A program made the translations under genes and the position numbers. 12,700 nucleotides of DNA from a candidate division BRC1 bacterium ADurb.BinA292 (lineage in GTDB: Bacteria; Sumerlaeota; Sumerlaeia; MVZB01): NCBI GenBank assembly GCA_002068205.1, contig MVZB01000080.1:1-12700 (forward strand), written 5' to 3'. The notes under the pieces are model-generated. The model worked only from the letters and a program-made list of their open reading frames with translations. It had not been told where the DNA came from and did not search any database. This document shows, in pieces, positions 1-6,961 of this stretch (position 1 is its first letter; every line of letters starts with the position of its first letter).

Positions 1-95
1 GGCGGATGGATCCGGCGGAGGTGTCGGTGCATCCGCGCTATGCCCGCCGGGAGCGGGGCAGGGCGCCGTTGCGGCAGGGCCTGCTGGAGATTTGA
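1..95 (+). CDS. 3' end of an unidentified gene (partial)
   Basis: An open frame runs in from the left edge (first full codon at position 3) and stops at TGA 93-95. It encodes about 30 residues ending ..PLRQGLLEI. The tail is rich in Arg and Pro (HPRYARRERGRAP), with no recognisable domain. The evidence that it is real is the high-GC codon pattern, the same strand as all downstream genes, and its end just before a non-coding gap. An ATG at 6 exists, but a 29-residue gene starting there is less likely than a truncated longer one. Function is unknown. Confidence 0.45.
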   Translation, partial: RMDPAEVSVHPRYARRERGRAPLRQGLLEI

Positions 96-249
96 TTCCC
101 GGCGTCCCGGCGTCTCGGCGTGAGGCTTCCGGTTGCGATATGGATCTCCGCCGGCCCGCCTGAGGAGAGCGCCGAAAGGAGCCGGTTTCTGAACCAGCAG
201 AAAATGGTCTACGCGGAGACAGGTTGTGGGACGCGGGGAAGGAATCGCG
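96..249. other. Intergenic stretch with no gene seen
   Basis: Together with the repeat and promoter that follow, this forms a 330-bp non-coding gap between the partial gene and the histidine kinase. An ATG frame does run through it (stop near 398), but it translates the low-complexity repeat and has no ribosome binding site. I see no convincing terminator hairpin or RNA gene in these 154 bases. Confidence 0.5.
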
Positions 250-345
250 GGTTTTCGAGAGCCGAGGATGAGGGACGAGAGCCGGGAGCCGAATTCCGAG
301 GCGGGCCGTTGGGGGGCGATCACGAGGACGAGGGACGACTCGTGA
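250..345 (+). repeat. Interspersed intergenic repeat, copy 1
   Basis: A purine-rich, low-complexity block built from the words GAGAGCCGAG, GAGGGACGAG and GGGAGCCGAATT, followed by a GGGGGGCGATCACGAG segment and more GAGGACGAGGG. The same word order recurs at about 6962-7055, 8866-8917 and 12483-12560, always between genes and in the same orientation. The best partner is the copy at 12483: both begin TTTCG-GAGCCGA, continue through GAGCCGGG/GAGAGCCGGG and end in GGGGGCGAT[CT]ACGAG. This looks like a dispersed non-coding repeat family rather than coding sequence. Confidence 0.6.
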
Positions 346-363
346 CGGGGGGCAAGAACGGGC

Positions 364-392
364 TTGCAAGCGGTCGGGCGGGGACATATGAT
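364..392 (+). promoter_or_regulatory. Sigma-70-like promoter for the kinase/regulator operon
   Basis: TTGCAA at 364-369 and TATGAT at 387-392 are separated by exactly 17 bp. The -10 box matches 5 of 6 consensus bases and the -35 box 4 of 6. They sit in an AT-rich island within GC-rich DNA. Transcription would start near 399, leaving a leader of about 27 bases before the ATG at 426. This would give housekeeping expression of the sensor pair. Confidence 0.5.
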
Positions 393-396
393 TTGT

Positions 397-410
397 AGAT
401 ATGAATATCT
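397..410. promoter_or_regulatory. AT-rich perfect dyad at the predicted start of the kinase transcript
   Basis: AGATAT (397-402) and ATATCT (405-410) form a perfect inverted repeat around a GA centre. It overlaps the predicted transcription start. The half AGATATGA also occurs at 3449-3456, in front of the cytochrome operon. It could be an operator, perhaps autoregulatory. It is short enough to be chance, but it stands out in the GC-rich background. Confidence 0.3.
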
Positions 411-425
411 ATTGAACGCGCCGCG

Positions 426-1913
426 ATGACCCCTCCCGAAGCACCGCCCCTCCCCTCGACGCTCCCGGCGACGCTGATGGCCTACCTGCGCCAGCAGCCC
501 CGGGCGGTGCGCATGTTTAACCGCCGCCTGGAGGTGCTGTGGGACAACTGTCCCGACCGCGCCGCGGAATTCCCGCTCTTTACCGGCCCGACCGGCGCCG
601 GGGTTACGGTTCCGCCGCCGGGGCCGGAACGCAATGCCTGGCCGGTCCAGCGCGTCCTGGAGCACGGCCAGCCGGCCGAACGGTTCTATGTTCCCGCCGG
701 GCCCGATGCGCCGGCCGGGACCTGTTTTCGGCTGCGGGCGTGGCCGCTGGAGTCCGACGCGGGCGAGTTCGAGCTGGTCGTGGAGGAAATCGACCGCGTC
801 AACAGCCGGATCTGCTTTGACGAACGGCTCAAGACGCTGGACGAAGAACTGGCCGAGCTGATCGATCACGTGGCGGCGGTCCTCTCGGGCGAGGAGGGGG
901 CCCATGCGCTGCGCCTGCGGCTGACCAACCCGAACCTGCAGCCGTGCCACGAGATCAAGCAGTGCGAACGGGAGACCTGCCCGGCTTACGCGAACGAGGA
1001 AAACCCGCGTTGCTGGGATGTGGACAACACGCTGTGCCACAAGGGGATGGAAGTTCAGAACCCGCTGGGGAAATTCCGCTATTGCGACCAGTGCAAGGTC
1101 TACCTGCTGGCCTGCCCGGATCCGTTGACGCGTGTGGGGGAGAATTTCAACCGGCTGCTGTCGCTGCTTAATCTGAAGCACCAGGAGGCGCTCGAGGCGC
1201 AGCAGCACGTGCAGCAGGCCGACAAGCTGGCGACGGTGGGCGAGCTGATGCTCGGCCTGGCGCACGAGGTCAAGACGCCGCTGAGCGTGATCATCGGGCG
1301 GTTGGACTGCCTGGCGCTGGAGCTGGAAAGTCTGACGCTGCGCGAGATCGGTGAAGATCTGGAGGTGATGCGCCAGCACGCCCAGCGGATGAGCACGGTG
1401 CTGAAGGACGTGCTGACGCTGGCGCGGCCGGCGCCGCCCAGCCCGCGGGCGCTGGATCTGGCGACGAGCGTGCGCGAGGCGCTGGCGATGGCGACGACGA
1501 CGCTGGAGCGGGCGCGGATCCGGGTGGAGAACGAGGTCCCGACCGGCCTGCCGACGGTGTTCGCCGACCCGCTCCAGATCCAGCAGGTGCTGCTCAACCT
1601 GATCATCAACGCGCGCGACGCGATGCCCGACGGGGGCGTGCTGCGGCTGGAGACGAGGGTTGCCGAGGGAGAGGCCGACGTGCTGGAATTGCACGTTCGC
1701 GACAGCGGCCACGGGATCGCGCCGGAGGACCAGCAGCGCGTGTTTTCGCCGTTTTACACCACGAAAGCGGAGCGCGGGGGGACGGGGCTGGGCCTGGCCG
1801 TGTGCCAGCGGATCATGATGCATCATGGCGGCCGGATCCGGGTGGAGAGCCGGCCGGGAGCGCGGACGACGATCGTGCTGTCGTTCTGCATCCACGAGGG
1901 GGCCGTGCCATGA
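426..1913 (+). CDS. Soluble sensor histidine kinase with PAS-like and cysteine-rich (two-CW-like) domains
   Basis: This is a 495-residue cytoplasmic kinase with no signal peptide or membrane segment. Residues about 14-130 resemble a PAS-type sensor fold. Residues 174-230 contain eight cysteines (174, 180, 185, 196, 204, 220, 223, 230) in the pattern C-x5-C-x4-CPAY..CW..C..CDQC..C. This resembles the two-CW domain, with the first Trp replaced by His; such domains may bind a metal, cluster or cofactor. A short helix (about 240-270) leads to the HisKA box LAHEVKTPL with phospho-acceptor His280. The HATPase domain follows: N-box NLIINARDAM (Asn395), G1 DSGHGIAPED and G2 GGTGLGLAV. The ATG at 426 has only a weak ribosome binding site. 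The stop overlaps the start of the sigma-54 regulator, its evident cognate partner. The sensed signal is inferred to be redox or metal state; kinase identity is firm. Confidence 0.93.
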   Translation: MTPPEAPPLPSTLPATLMAYLRQQPRAVRMFNRRLEVLWDNCPDRAAEFPLFTGPTGAGVTVPPPGPERNAWPVQRVLEHGQPAERFYVPAGPDAPAGTCFRLRAWPLESDAGEFELVVEEIDRVNSRICFDERLKTLDEELAELIDHVAAVLSGEEGAHALRLRLTNPNLQPCHEIKQCERETCPAYANEENPRCWDVDNTLCHKGMEVQNPLGKFRYCDQCKVYLLACPDPLTRVGENFNRLLSLLNLKHQEALEAQQHVQQADKLATVGELMLGLAHEVKTPLSVIIGRLDCLALELESLTLREIGEDLEVMRQHAQRMSTVLKDVLTLARPAPPSPRALDLATSVREALAMATTTLERARIRVENEVPTGLPTVFADPLQIQQVLLNLIINARDAMPDGGVLRLETRVAEGEADVLELHVRDSGHGIAPEDQQRVFSPFYTTKAERGGTGLGLAVCQRIMMHHGGRIRVESRPGARTTIVLSFCIHEGAVP

Positions 1914-3343
1914 GCGGGGCGACGCTGGGCTCGCCGAGCCGGATCCTGGTGATCGACGACGAAGTCGACATGCTGACCAACTACCGGCGGATGCTGGAGC
2001 GGGCCGGGCACGATTGTCGGCTCGAATCCGACCCGCGGCGGCTGGAGCCGCTGCTCAGTGAGTACCAGCCCGACCTGGTGCTGACCGATCTGGTGATGCC
2101 GCATGGCTCGGGGATGGAGGTGCTGGACCGGGTGCGGCAGTTCGATCCGACGCTGCCGGTGATCCTGCTGACGGCGCACGGGTCGATCGAGAGCGCGGTG
2201 GAGGCGATGAAGCGCCATGCGACCGATTACCTGACCAAGCCGTTTTCGATCGAGGAACTGCTGGGCAAGATCCAGACGGCGCTGAGCCGCCGGTTGATCG
2301 AGCAGAGCGACGAGCCGGGGGCGTCGGGGCCGCCGCCGGCGGGCAACGAGGGCTGGCGCCGCGAGATCATCGGGATCAGCCCGGCGATCGAGAAGGTGAT
2401 CACGCTGGCGCGCAAGGTCTCGCGCACCGACGTCAACGTGCTGATCCAGGGCGAAAGCGGTACAGGCAAGGAGGTCTTCGCGCGGCTGATCCACCGGCTC
2501 AGCCCGCGCAGCCAGGAGATCCTGGTGCCGGCCGATTGCGCCAGCCTGCCGGAGAACCTGCTCGAGAGCGAGCTGTTCGGCTACCGGAAGGGGGCGTTCA
2601 CCGGCGCGCACTCGGACAAGATGGGCCTGTTCGAGTTCGCGCACAAGGGGACGCTGCTGCTGGACGAGATCGGCGAGATGCCGCTGGCGCTGCAGGCGAA
2701 GCTGCTGCGCGTGTTGCAGGAGCGCCGGTTCCGCCCGATCGGCGGGCGCGAGCAGATCGAGGTGGACGTGCGGGTGATCGCGGCGACCAATCGCGACCTG
2801 GCGCAGGCGCTGGCCGAGAAGACGTTCCGCAGCGATCTGTATTACCGGTTGAACGTCGTGACGCTGCGGCTGCCGCCGCTGCGCGAGCGGCTGGAGGACG
2901 TGCCGCTGCTGGCGCGGCATTTCCTGAGCCAGTTCGCGCGCGACAACCGCCTGGCGGTCGATGCGATCACGCCGCGCGCGCTGGAGCTGCTCAAGGCTTA
3001 CGATTGGCCGGGCAACGTGCGCCAACTGCAGAACGTCGTGGAGCACGCCGCGACGATGGCGGGCGAGGGGGCGATCGGGCCGGAGCATCTGCCCGAGGAG
3101 TTCGAGCCGCTGCGCGCGGCGGAACGGGCCGCCCGCGAGGGGGACGAGGCCAGCCTGTTCTCGCGCAAGACCGAGCTGGTCGATCATTTCGAGCGGGACT
3201 ATCTGGTGTCGCTCCTGATCGACCAGCGGTTCAATATCTCGCGGGCGGCGACGGTGGCGGGGTGCCATCGCCGGACGCTGTATCGGATGATTCATCGCCA
3301 CCGGATCAACCTGGCGGAGCTGCGCCGGCAGCACCCGGCCTGA
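1910..3343 (+). CDS. Sigma-54-dependent response regulator (NtrC family)
   Basis: This 477-residue protein starts at an ATG overlapping the kinase stop (ATGA at 1910-1913), which implies translational coupling. Order of domains: receiver (residues 11-125) with the acidic pair Asp16/Asp17, phospho-acceptor Asp60 (LVLTDLVMP), Thr88 and Lys110 (LTKPF), all intact; AAA+ domain (about 150-385) with Walker A GESGTGKE at 181-188, the sigma-54-contacting loop GAFTGA at 228-233, Walker B GTLLLDEIGE at 247-256 and an arginine-finger segment RSDLYYRLN at 307-315; and a C-terminal Fis-type helix-turn-helix (about 440-470, ..ISRAATVAGCHRRTLYRMI..). Phosphorylation by the adjacent kinase would allow it to remodel sigma-54 RNA polymerase. 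A strong -24/-12 element lies 125 bp downstream, ahead of the cytochrome operon, making that its likely target. Confidence 0.96.
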   Translation: MSGATLGSPSRILVIDDEVDMLTNYRRMLERAGHDCRLESDPRRLEPLLSEYQPDLVLTDLVMPHGSGMEVLDRVRQFDPTLPVILLTAHGSIESAVEAMKRHATDYLTKPFSIEELLGKIQTALSRRLIEQSDEPGASGPPPAGNEGWRREIIGISPAIEKVITLARKVSRTDVNVLIQGESGTGKEVFARLIHRLSPRSQEILVPADCASLPENLLESELFGYRKGAFTGAHSDKMGLFEFAHKGTLLLDEIGEMPLALQAKLLRVLQERRFRPIGGREQIEVDVRVIAATNRDLAQALAEKTFRSDLYYRLNVVTLRLPPLRERLEDVPLLARHFLSQFARDNRLAVDAITPRALELLKAYDWPGNVRQLQNVVEHAATMAGEGAIGPEHLPEEFEPLRAAERAAREGDEASLFSRKTELVDHFERDYLVSLLIDQRFNISRAATVAGCHRRTLYRMIHRHRINLAELRRQHPA

Positions 3344-3440
3344 GGCAAACGTGTCACAGCGCGCCGTTCGGGAGGGATCGGCCGGGAGGGAGGAAGAAGG
3401 GAGCGGAGCGGAAAAACAGGCGGAAAAACGGCCATATTTC

Positions 3441-3458
3441 AATCATTAAGATATGATT
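3441..3458. promoter_or_regulatory. AT-rich dyad upstream of the cytochrome operon promoter
   Basis: AATCAT (3441-3446) and ATGATT (3453-3458) form a perfect 6-bp inverted repeat with a 6-bp spacer. It ends 10 bp before the -24 GG of the sigma-54 element. A dyad of the same 6-6-6 geometry but different sequence lies at 7083-7100. It may be a regulator or bending-protein site. Activator sites for sigma-54 promoters usually lie further upstream, so the role is uncertain. Confidence 0.3.
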
Positions 3459-3467
3459 AACCTAAAC

Positions 3468-3483
3468 AGGCGCGGTTGTTGCG
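3468..3483 (+). promoter_or_regulatory. Sigma-54 (RpoN) -24/-12 promoter for the cytochrome operon
   Basis: The sequence AGGCGCGGTTGTTGCG places GG (3469-3470) and GC (3481-3482) exactly 10 bp apart. It keeps the G after the -24 block and the TTGC of the -12 element. Against TGGCACG-N4-TTGCW it differs only at the first T, at one A to G, and at the final W. Transcription would begin near 3494, giving a leader of about 145 bases. The gene just upstream encodes a sigma-54 activator, which strongly supports the call. Confidence 0.6.
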
Positions 3484-3620
3484 TGCCGTTCGGGCGGCGG
3501 TCTCCGACCCGACGCATCCTGCATGATCATCCTCGACCGGGCCGGACCGCCTTGAAGTGCTGCTGGAAGAGAAGAACGACCGAGGACGAGCACGAAGACC
3601 AGGACGCGGGACGACCTTTT

Positions 3621-3630
3621 GAGAGGGGAG
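3621..3630 (+). promoter_or_regulatory. Ribosome binding site that decides the start of the PKD multiheme gene
   Basis: GAGAGGGGAG lies 8 bases before the ATG at 3639. The reading frame is open back to an ATG at 3453, but that ATG lies upstream of the sigma-54 core promoter, has no Shine-Dalgarno sequence, and would put 62 charged residues ahead of an obvious signal peptide. Confidence 0.6.
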
Positions 3631-3638
3631 AGAGCCTG

Positions 3639-5618
3639 ATGAAGCCTGCCGGGCCACTCGCAGCGAGTCATTTCAAATTTGTCGGGATCTGTCTGGTCGC
3701 GGCGCTGACGGCCGCGGGCCTGCCGGTCGGGGCGCAGCACGCGGCCGGACCGCCCGTGATTGATGTGGTTGGTGTTACGCCCCGGCAGGTCGCCATCGCG
3801 CCGGACGACGTCTACGATGAAGTCGCCTCGGGGCTGGATGTCGTCGGCGTGGGGAACAAAGTTTATCTCGAGGCGCACACCGCCGAGGACGGGTTGACGT
3901 TCAGCTGGTCGATCGTCAGCCGCCCGGCGGACAGCACAGCCCAGTTGAGCGCAACCAGCGGCAAGCTGGTCACGTTCCGGCCTGACAAGGTCGGCCCATA
4001 CGTCGTTCGGCTGACGTCGACCGACGGCGGCGGGCAGGCGCTCCAACCCGACGAGCGGCGGATCCTGGCGGCCAACTGGGCGGGAGCGGGCCTGTTCGAT
4101 ACGCACAACCCGCCGGCGCCGCGGGCGCCCGAGTGCGGCGCCGGGTTCTGCCACGGGGGCAACAACGCCAAGCCGGAATTGAACGTCGCGCCCGAATGGA
4201 TCAAGTCCAACCACGCCCAGGCGCTCCAGCTTCGGCTGAAGGGGGAACGCGGCGCGCATTACGACGTCTCGTGCCTGCCGTGTCACACCGTCGGCTGGAA
4301 CCAGAACGCGGCGGCGGTCAACCATGGGTTCGACGATGTGGCGTTCGAAATCGGTTACGACGTGGCGCAGATCCCGGCGCTGGTTCACGCGGCGGCCGAG
4401 CAGGGCGTGGACAACTTCCCCGAGCTGCCCGCCGCGCTGCAGGACATGTCGTCGATCCAGTGCGAGAGCTGCCATGGGGCCGGCTCGCAGCATCCCAGCC
4501 GGCTCGGCGAGGAGGGCAAGGGCATTGCCGGCGCCGACCTGGGCTACGAGCAGTGCGCCCAGTGCCATGATTCGGCCACCGGATTCCAGCAGGGCTTCTA
4601 CCAGTGGAGTCAGTCGCAGCATCCGATCACGCAAGAAGCGGGCGAGGGGCACGTGCAGGACAACGCCACCTGCCTGCCGTGCCACACCGGCGAGGGGTTC
4701 GTCCAGAAGATGGTGAACAACGAGACGCCGGCGCTGGGGCAGGCGTTCCACGGGATCACCTGCGCAGCGTGCCACGACCCGCATTACAGCGAGAATCCAC
4801 ATCAGTTGCGGCTGACGGGCGACATGACGTTCCCTTCGGGCCAGCAGACCAGCGCGGTGGCAGGGAGCATGGTCGGCATGGGCGGGCTGTGCATGCGCTG
4901 CCACAATTCGCGCGTCAGCAACCTGGCCGGCACGGTGCTGGGCAGCTCGCGCGGCGCGCACTACGGGACGCAGGGCGACATGCTGATGGGGATCAACGGT
5001 TGGGACTTCGGCCTGCCGTTCAACGCCAGCTCGGCGCACATCCGGGTCGTGGAAGACACGTGCGTGGCCTGCCACATGGCCGAGCCGACCGAGAGCGGCC
5101 CGGGCGTGATCACGCCGCCGGCGGTGGGGGCGCACTCCTTCGCGATGCGCGACACGATGGGCACGGCGGACCCCGCCGACGATACGACCAATGCGGTCAA
5201 CGCCTGTTCGGGCTGCCACGAGGCTCTGGACACGTACGACCGGCGGGCGCGGGGCGACTACGACGGCGACGGCGAGCGCGAGGGGATCCAGAGCGAAGTG
5301 CAGGGCCTGCTGGCGTTGCTGCGACCGGGGTTGCTGGAGTTCCCCGGTGTGAGCGAGGAGGGGCCGTTCGAAAAGATCAACATCGACGCGGCTGGCTTCA
5401 ACCTGTTGACGAACGACCAGCGGGCGGCGCTCTACAACTACAACTTCGTTGTGCTCGACGGCAGCCTGGGGGTGCACAACACGGCCTACGCGGTGCAGTT
5501 GCTCCAGCGCGCGTACTTCGGCGTCTACGGCCGTCCGATCAGCAACGACTATCCGGCCATGGCGCTGCGCGGGCCGGTGCAACAGAACAGCGCCTCGGGG
5601 TGGGCGGATTACCGCTGA
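3639..5618 (+). CDS. Secreted multiheme cytochrome c with N-terminal PKD-like domain (8 CXXCH + 1 CX4CH)
   Basis: The product is 659 residues. A Sec signal peptide (about 1-33, hydrophobic VGICLVAALTAAGLPVGA) is followed by a PKD/Ig-like beta-sandwich at about 70-135 (..FSWSIVSRPADSTAQLS..YVVRLTSTDGGG). Heme motifs follow: CGAGFCH at 166 (CX4CH, non-canonical), then CXXCH at 212, 275, 306, 345, 375, 418, 475 and 523. The C-terminal tail has the helical stretch DGSLGVHNTAYAVQLLQRA, a feature seen in other multiheme cytochromes. A second cluster, DYDGDGERE near 540, looks like an acidic Ca-binding-type loop. No lipobox or membrane anchor is seen, so a periplasmic or extracellular electron-transfer protein is likely. 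It is first in a sigma-54 operon with the pseudo-receiver (27 bp downstream) and the tetraheme cytochrome. I cannot assign it to a named Omc-type cytochrome. A catalytic reductase role cannot be excluded. Confidence 0.9.
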   Translation: MKPAGPLAASHFKFVGICLVAALTAAGLPVGAQHAAGPPVIDVVGVTPRQVAIAPDDVYDEVASGLDVVGVGNKVYLEAHTAEDGLTFSWSIVSRPADSTAQLSATSGKLVTFRPDKVGPYVVRLTSTDGGGQALQPDERRILAANWAGAGLFDTHNPPAPRAPECGAGFCHGGNNAKPELNVAPEWIKSNHAQALQLRLKGERGAHYDVSCLPCHTVGWNQNAAAVNHGFDDVAFEIGYDVAQIPALVHAAAEQGVDNFPELPAALQDMSSIQCESCHGAGSQHPSRLGEEGKGIAGADLGYEQCAQCHDSATGFQQGFYQWSQSQHPITQEAGEGHVQDNATCLPCHTGEGFVQKMVNNETPALGQAFHGITCAACHDPHYSENPHQLRLTGDMTFPSGQQTSAVAGSMVGMGGLCMRCHNSRVSNLAGTVLGSSRGAHYGTQGDMLMGINGWDFGLPFNASSAHIRVVEDTCVACHMAEPTESGPGVITPPAVGAHSFAMRDTMGTADPADDTTNAVNACSGCHEALDTYDRRARGDYDGDGEREGIQSEVQGLLALLRPGLLEFPGVSEEGPFEKINIDAAGFNLLTNDQRAALYNYNFVVLDGSLGVHNTAYAVQLLQRAYFGVYGRPISNDYPAMALRGPVQQNSASGWADYR

Positions 5619-5644
5619 CCGCGGGCACAAGAGGGATGGGCTGC

Positions 5645-6085
5645 ATGGCCTCGCCGGACAACAGGGTCCATCAGTCAAGTGCGTCGGCTGGCCATGCAGC
5701 CCGGGGTCCGGTGGTATGGATTATCACGCCCCACCGGACGGTTCACCAGCGGATCGAACGCCTGTTGCGGCCGCTGCCGGCCGAGGTGGTCCGGCGGGAA
5801 CGGGTGCTGGAGGACCCGCGGGGGAGTGCCCGGCCGAAACCACGGCCGCAACTGGTGGTGCTGGACGTGGACGAGGACATGGAGCAGGGGGCGCGGGTGA
5901 TTGAGGCGCTGCGGCGCGGGCGGCTGGACGCGCCGCTGATCGTGCTGACGCGCGCGTTCACGCGCGACTTCGGGGCGCGCATCCTGTCGCTCGGCGTCCG
6001 CTACTATTTCTCGCAGGATTTCTGCGAGAGCGAGTTCCGGGAGGTGGTGCAGAGCCTGCTGCGCCTGCCGGCGAGCGAGGTGTGA
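5645..6085 (+). CDS. Stand-alone degenerate receiver-domain protein
   Basis: This 146-residue cytoplasmic protein resembles a CheY-type receiver: beta-strand VVWIITPH, strand LVVLDVDED, strand LIVLTRAF and the final GVRYYFSQDF. The putative phospho-acceptor Asp in LVVLDVD and the switch Thr are present. The acidic pair that normally follows the first strand is replaced by Thr-Pro-His, and the conserved Lys of the last loop is Gln or Ser. Mg-dependent phosphorylation is therefore doubtful, and it is best called a pseudo-receiver. There is no output domain. I chose the ATG at 5645 because AGAGGG sits 9 bases before it; an ATG at 5636 is too close to that site. It lies between two cytochrome genes, so it may tune the pathway or the adjacent two-component system. 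That role is inference. Confidence 0.75.
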   Translation: MASPDNRVHQSSASAGHAARGPVVWIITPHRTVHQRIERLLRPLPAEVVRRERVLEDPRGSARPKPRPQLVVLDVDEDMEQGARVIEALRRGRLDAPLIVLTRAFTRDFGARILSLGVRYYFSQDFCESEFREVVQSLLRLPASEV

Positions 6086-6147
6086 ACGCGGAGGGCGCCG
6101 CTCGCTTTCCGCCCATCATCCAATTCGAAAGAAAGGCCTTGCCAACC

Positions 6148-6828
6148 ATGAAGCCACTGCGCAAGGGACAGAGGCGGCGCCCGGCCGGCCGGCCGCGGCG
6201 GATGATCACGGGGCTGCTGCTGGCGGCGGCGATCGCCGTGGTGCTGCTCAGCGTGCAGCCGGCCCCGGCGACGATCCGCGGTTCGGCGCACGATTTCTCC
6301 GGCGTCGACCCCGAGCAGCAGATCTGCATTTTCTGCCATACGACGCACAATGCCGACACGACGGTGACCGACGCCCCGCTGTGGAATCACGACGTGACGA
6401 CGAAGAACTACCAGGTCTACAACAGCCCGTCGCTCGACGCGACGCCGGGTCAGCCGGCGGGCGCCTCGCGGCTGTGCCTGAGCTGTCACGACGGGACGAT
6501 CGCGGTGGACTCCTACGGCGACCGCACCGGCGTCATTTTCCTGGGGGGCGACGCGGCCATCGGCGCCGACGAGCTGACCAACGATCACCCCGTGTCGTTC
6601 ACCTACGACGACTCGCTGGCGGTGCAGGATGGCGAGTTGTTCCTCCCCTCGTCGGCGCCGTCGGGGATGGGCGGGACGATCGCCCAGGATCTGCTGTTCA
6701 ACAATCAACTGGAGTGCGCTTCGTGCCACGACGTGCACAATGGCCCGGCGGCGGCGGCGGTCAACGATCACCTGCTGACCGTGACCCAGGTTCAGAGCCA
6801 ACTGTGCCTGACGTGTCACAATAAGTGA
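6148..6828 (+). CDS. Small secreted tetraheme cytochrome c (possible OmcE-like extracellular cytochrome)
   Basis: The product is 226 residues with a basic n-region, a hydrophobic core (about 20-36) and a probable cleavage after APA (about 42). The mature chain of about 184 residues opens with GSAHDFSG. It carries four CXXCH motifs at 60 (CIFCH), 110 (CLSCH), 190 (CASCH) and 220 (CLTCH), the last ending just before the C-terminus. Six further histidines (in HDFS, TTHN, LWNH, NDHP, DVHN, NDHLL) could give bis-His ligation to all four hemes. The HDFSG..CIFCHTTHNA..APLWNH..CLSCHDGTIA pattern is typical of a widespread small secreted cytochrome group. Its size and heme number match OmcE-type filament-forming cytochromes, but I cannot prove that relationship. 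The ATG at 6148 is preceded by GAAAGAAAGG and fits the signal peptide. It is last in operon A, 62 bp after the pseudo-receiver gene. Confidence 0.88.
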   Translation: MKPLRKGQRRRPAGRPRRMITGLLLAAAIAVVLLSVQPAPATIRGSAHDFSGVDPEQQICIFCHTTHNADTTVTDAPLWNHDVTTKNYQVYNSPSLDATPGQPAGASRLCLSCHDGTIAVDSYGDRTGVIFLGGDAAIGADELTNDHPVSFTYDDSLAVQDGELFLPSSAPSGMGGTIAQDLLFNNQLECASCHDVHNGPAAAAVNDHLLTVTQVQSQLCLTCHNK

Positions 6829-6885
6829 TCCGGGTTCGGCGCCGGCGGGCGCGGGGCGGCGTTTCGGGTGGATGATGGGAAGCCA

Positions 6886-6931
6886 GGGGCCGGGATGGAA
6901 CGGCTTGGATGAAAGCCGGCATCCCGGCCCC
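6886..6931 (+). terminator. Long perfect hairpin after the tetraheme gene, probable terminator or mRNA 3'-end structure
   Basis: GGGGCCGGGATG (6886-6897) pairs perfectly with CATCCCGGCCCC (6920-6931). Inside it CGGCTT (6901-6906) pairs with AAGCCG (6913-6918) around the loop GGATGA. In total 18 base pairs are interrupted only by a small internal loop. No T-run follows, so it is not a textbook intrinsic terminator. It lies 57 bp after the last gene of operon A and before the promoter region of operon B, which fits a transcript end or a stabilising structure. Confidence 0.5.
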
Positions 6932-6961
6932 GCTGCGTTGAACGGGGTGGAGGAGGGGGAT

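Noticed and set aside
120..398. 92-residue open frame before the histidine kinase
   Set aside because: It has no ribosome binding site, its translation is the intergenic repeat in protein form, and it overlaps the predicted promoter.
3453..3638. N-terminal extension of the PKD multiheme gene
   Set aside because: It would start before the sigma-54 core element and bury the signal peptide behind 62 charged residues; the ATG at 3639 has a good ribosome binding site.
4604..5644. Long upstream extension of the pseudo-receiver frame
   Set aside because: It overlaps the PKD multiheme gene in another frame and encodes no heme motifs or domain; the internal ATG at 5645 has a proper ribosome binding site.
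6148..6200. Arg pairs in the tetraheme signal peptide suggesting Tat export
   Set aside because: There is no S/T-RRxFLK pattern, and c-type cytochromes are exported unfolded by Sec before heme attachment.
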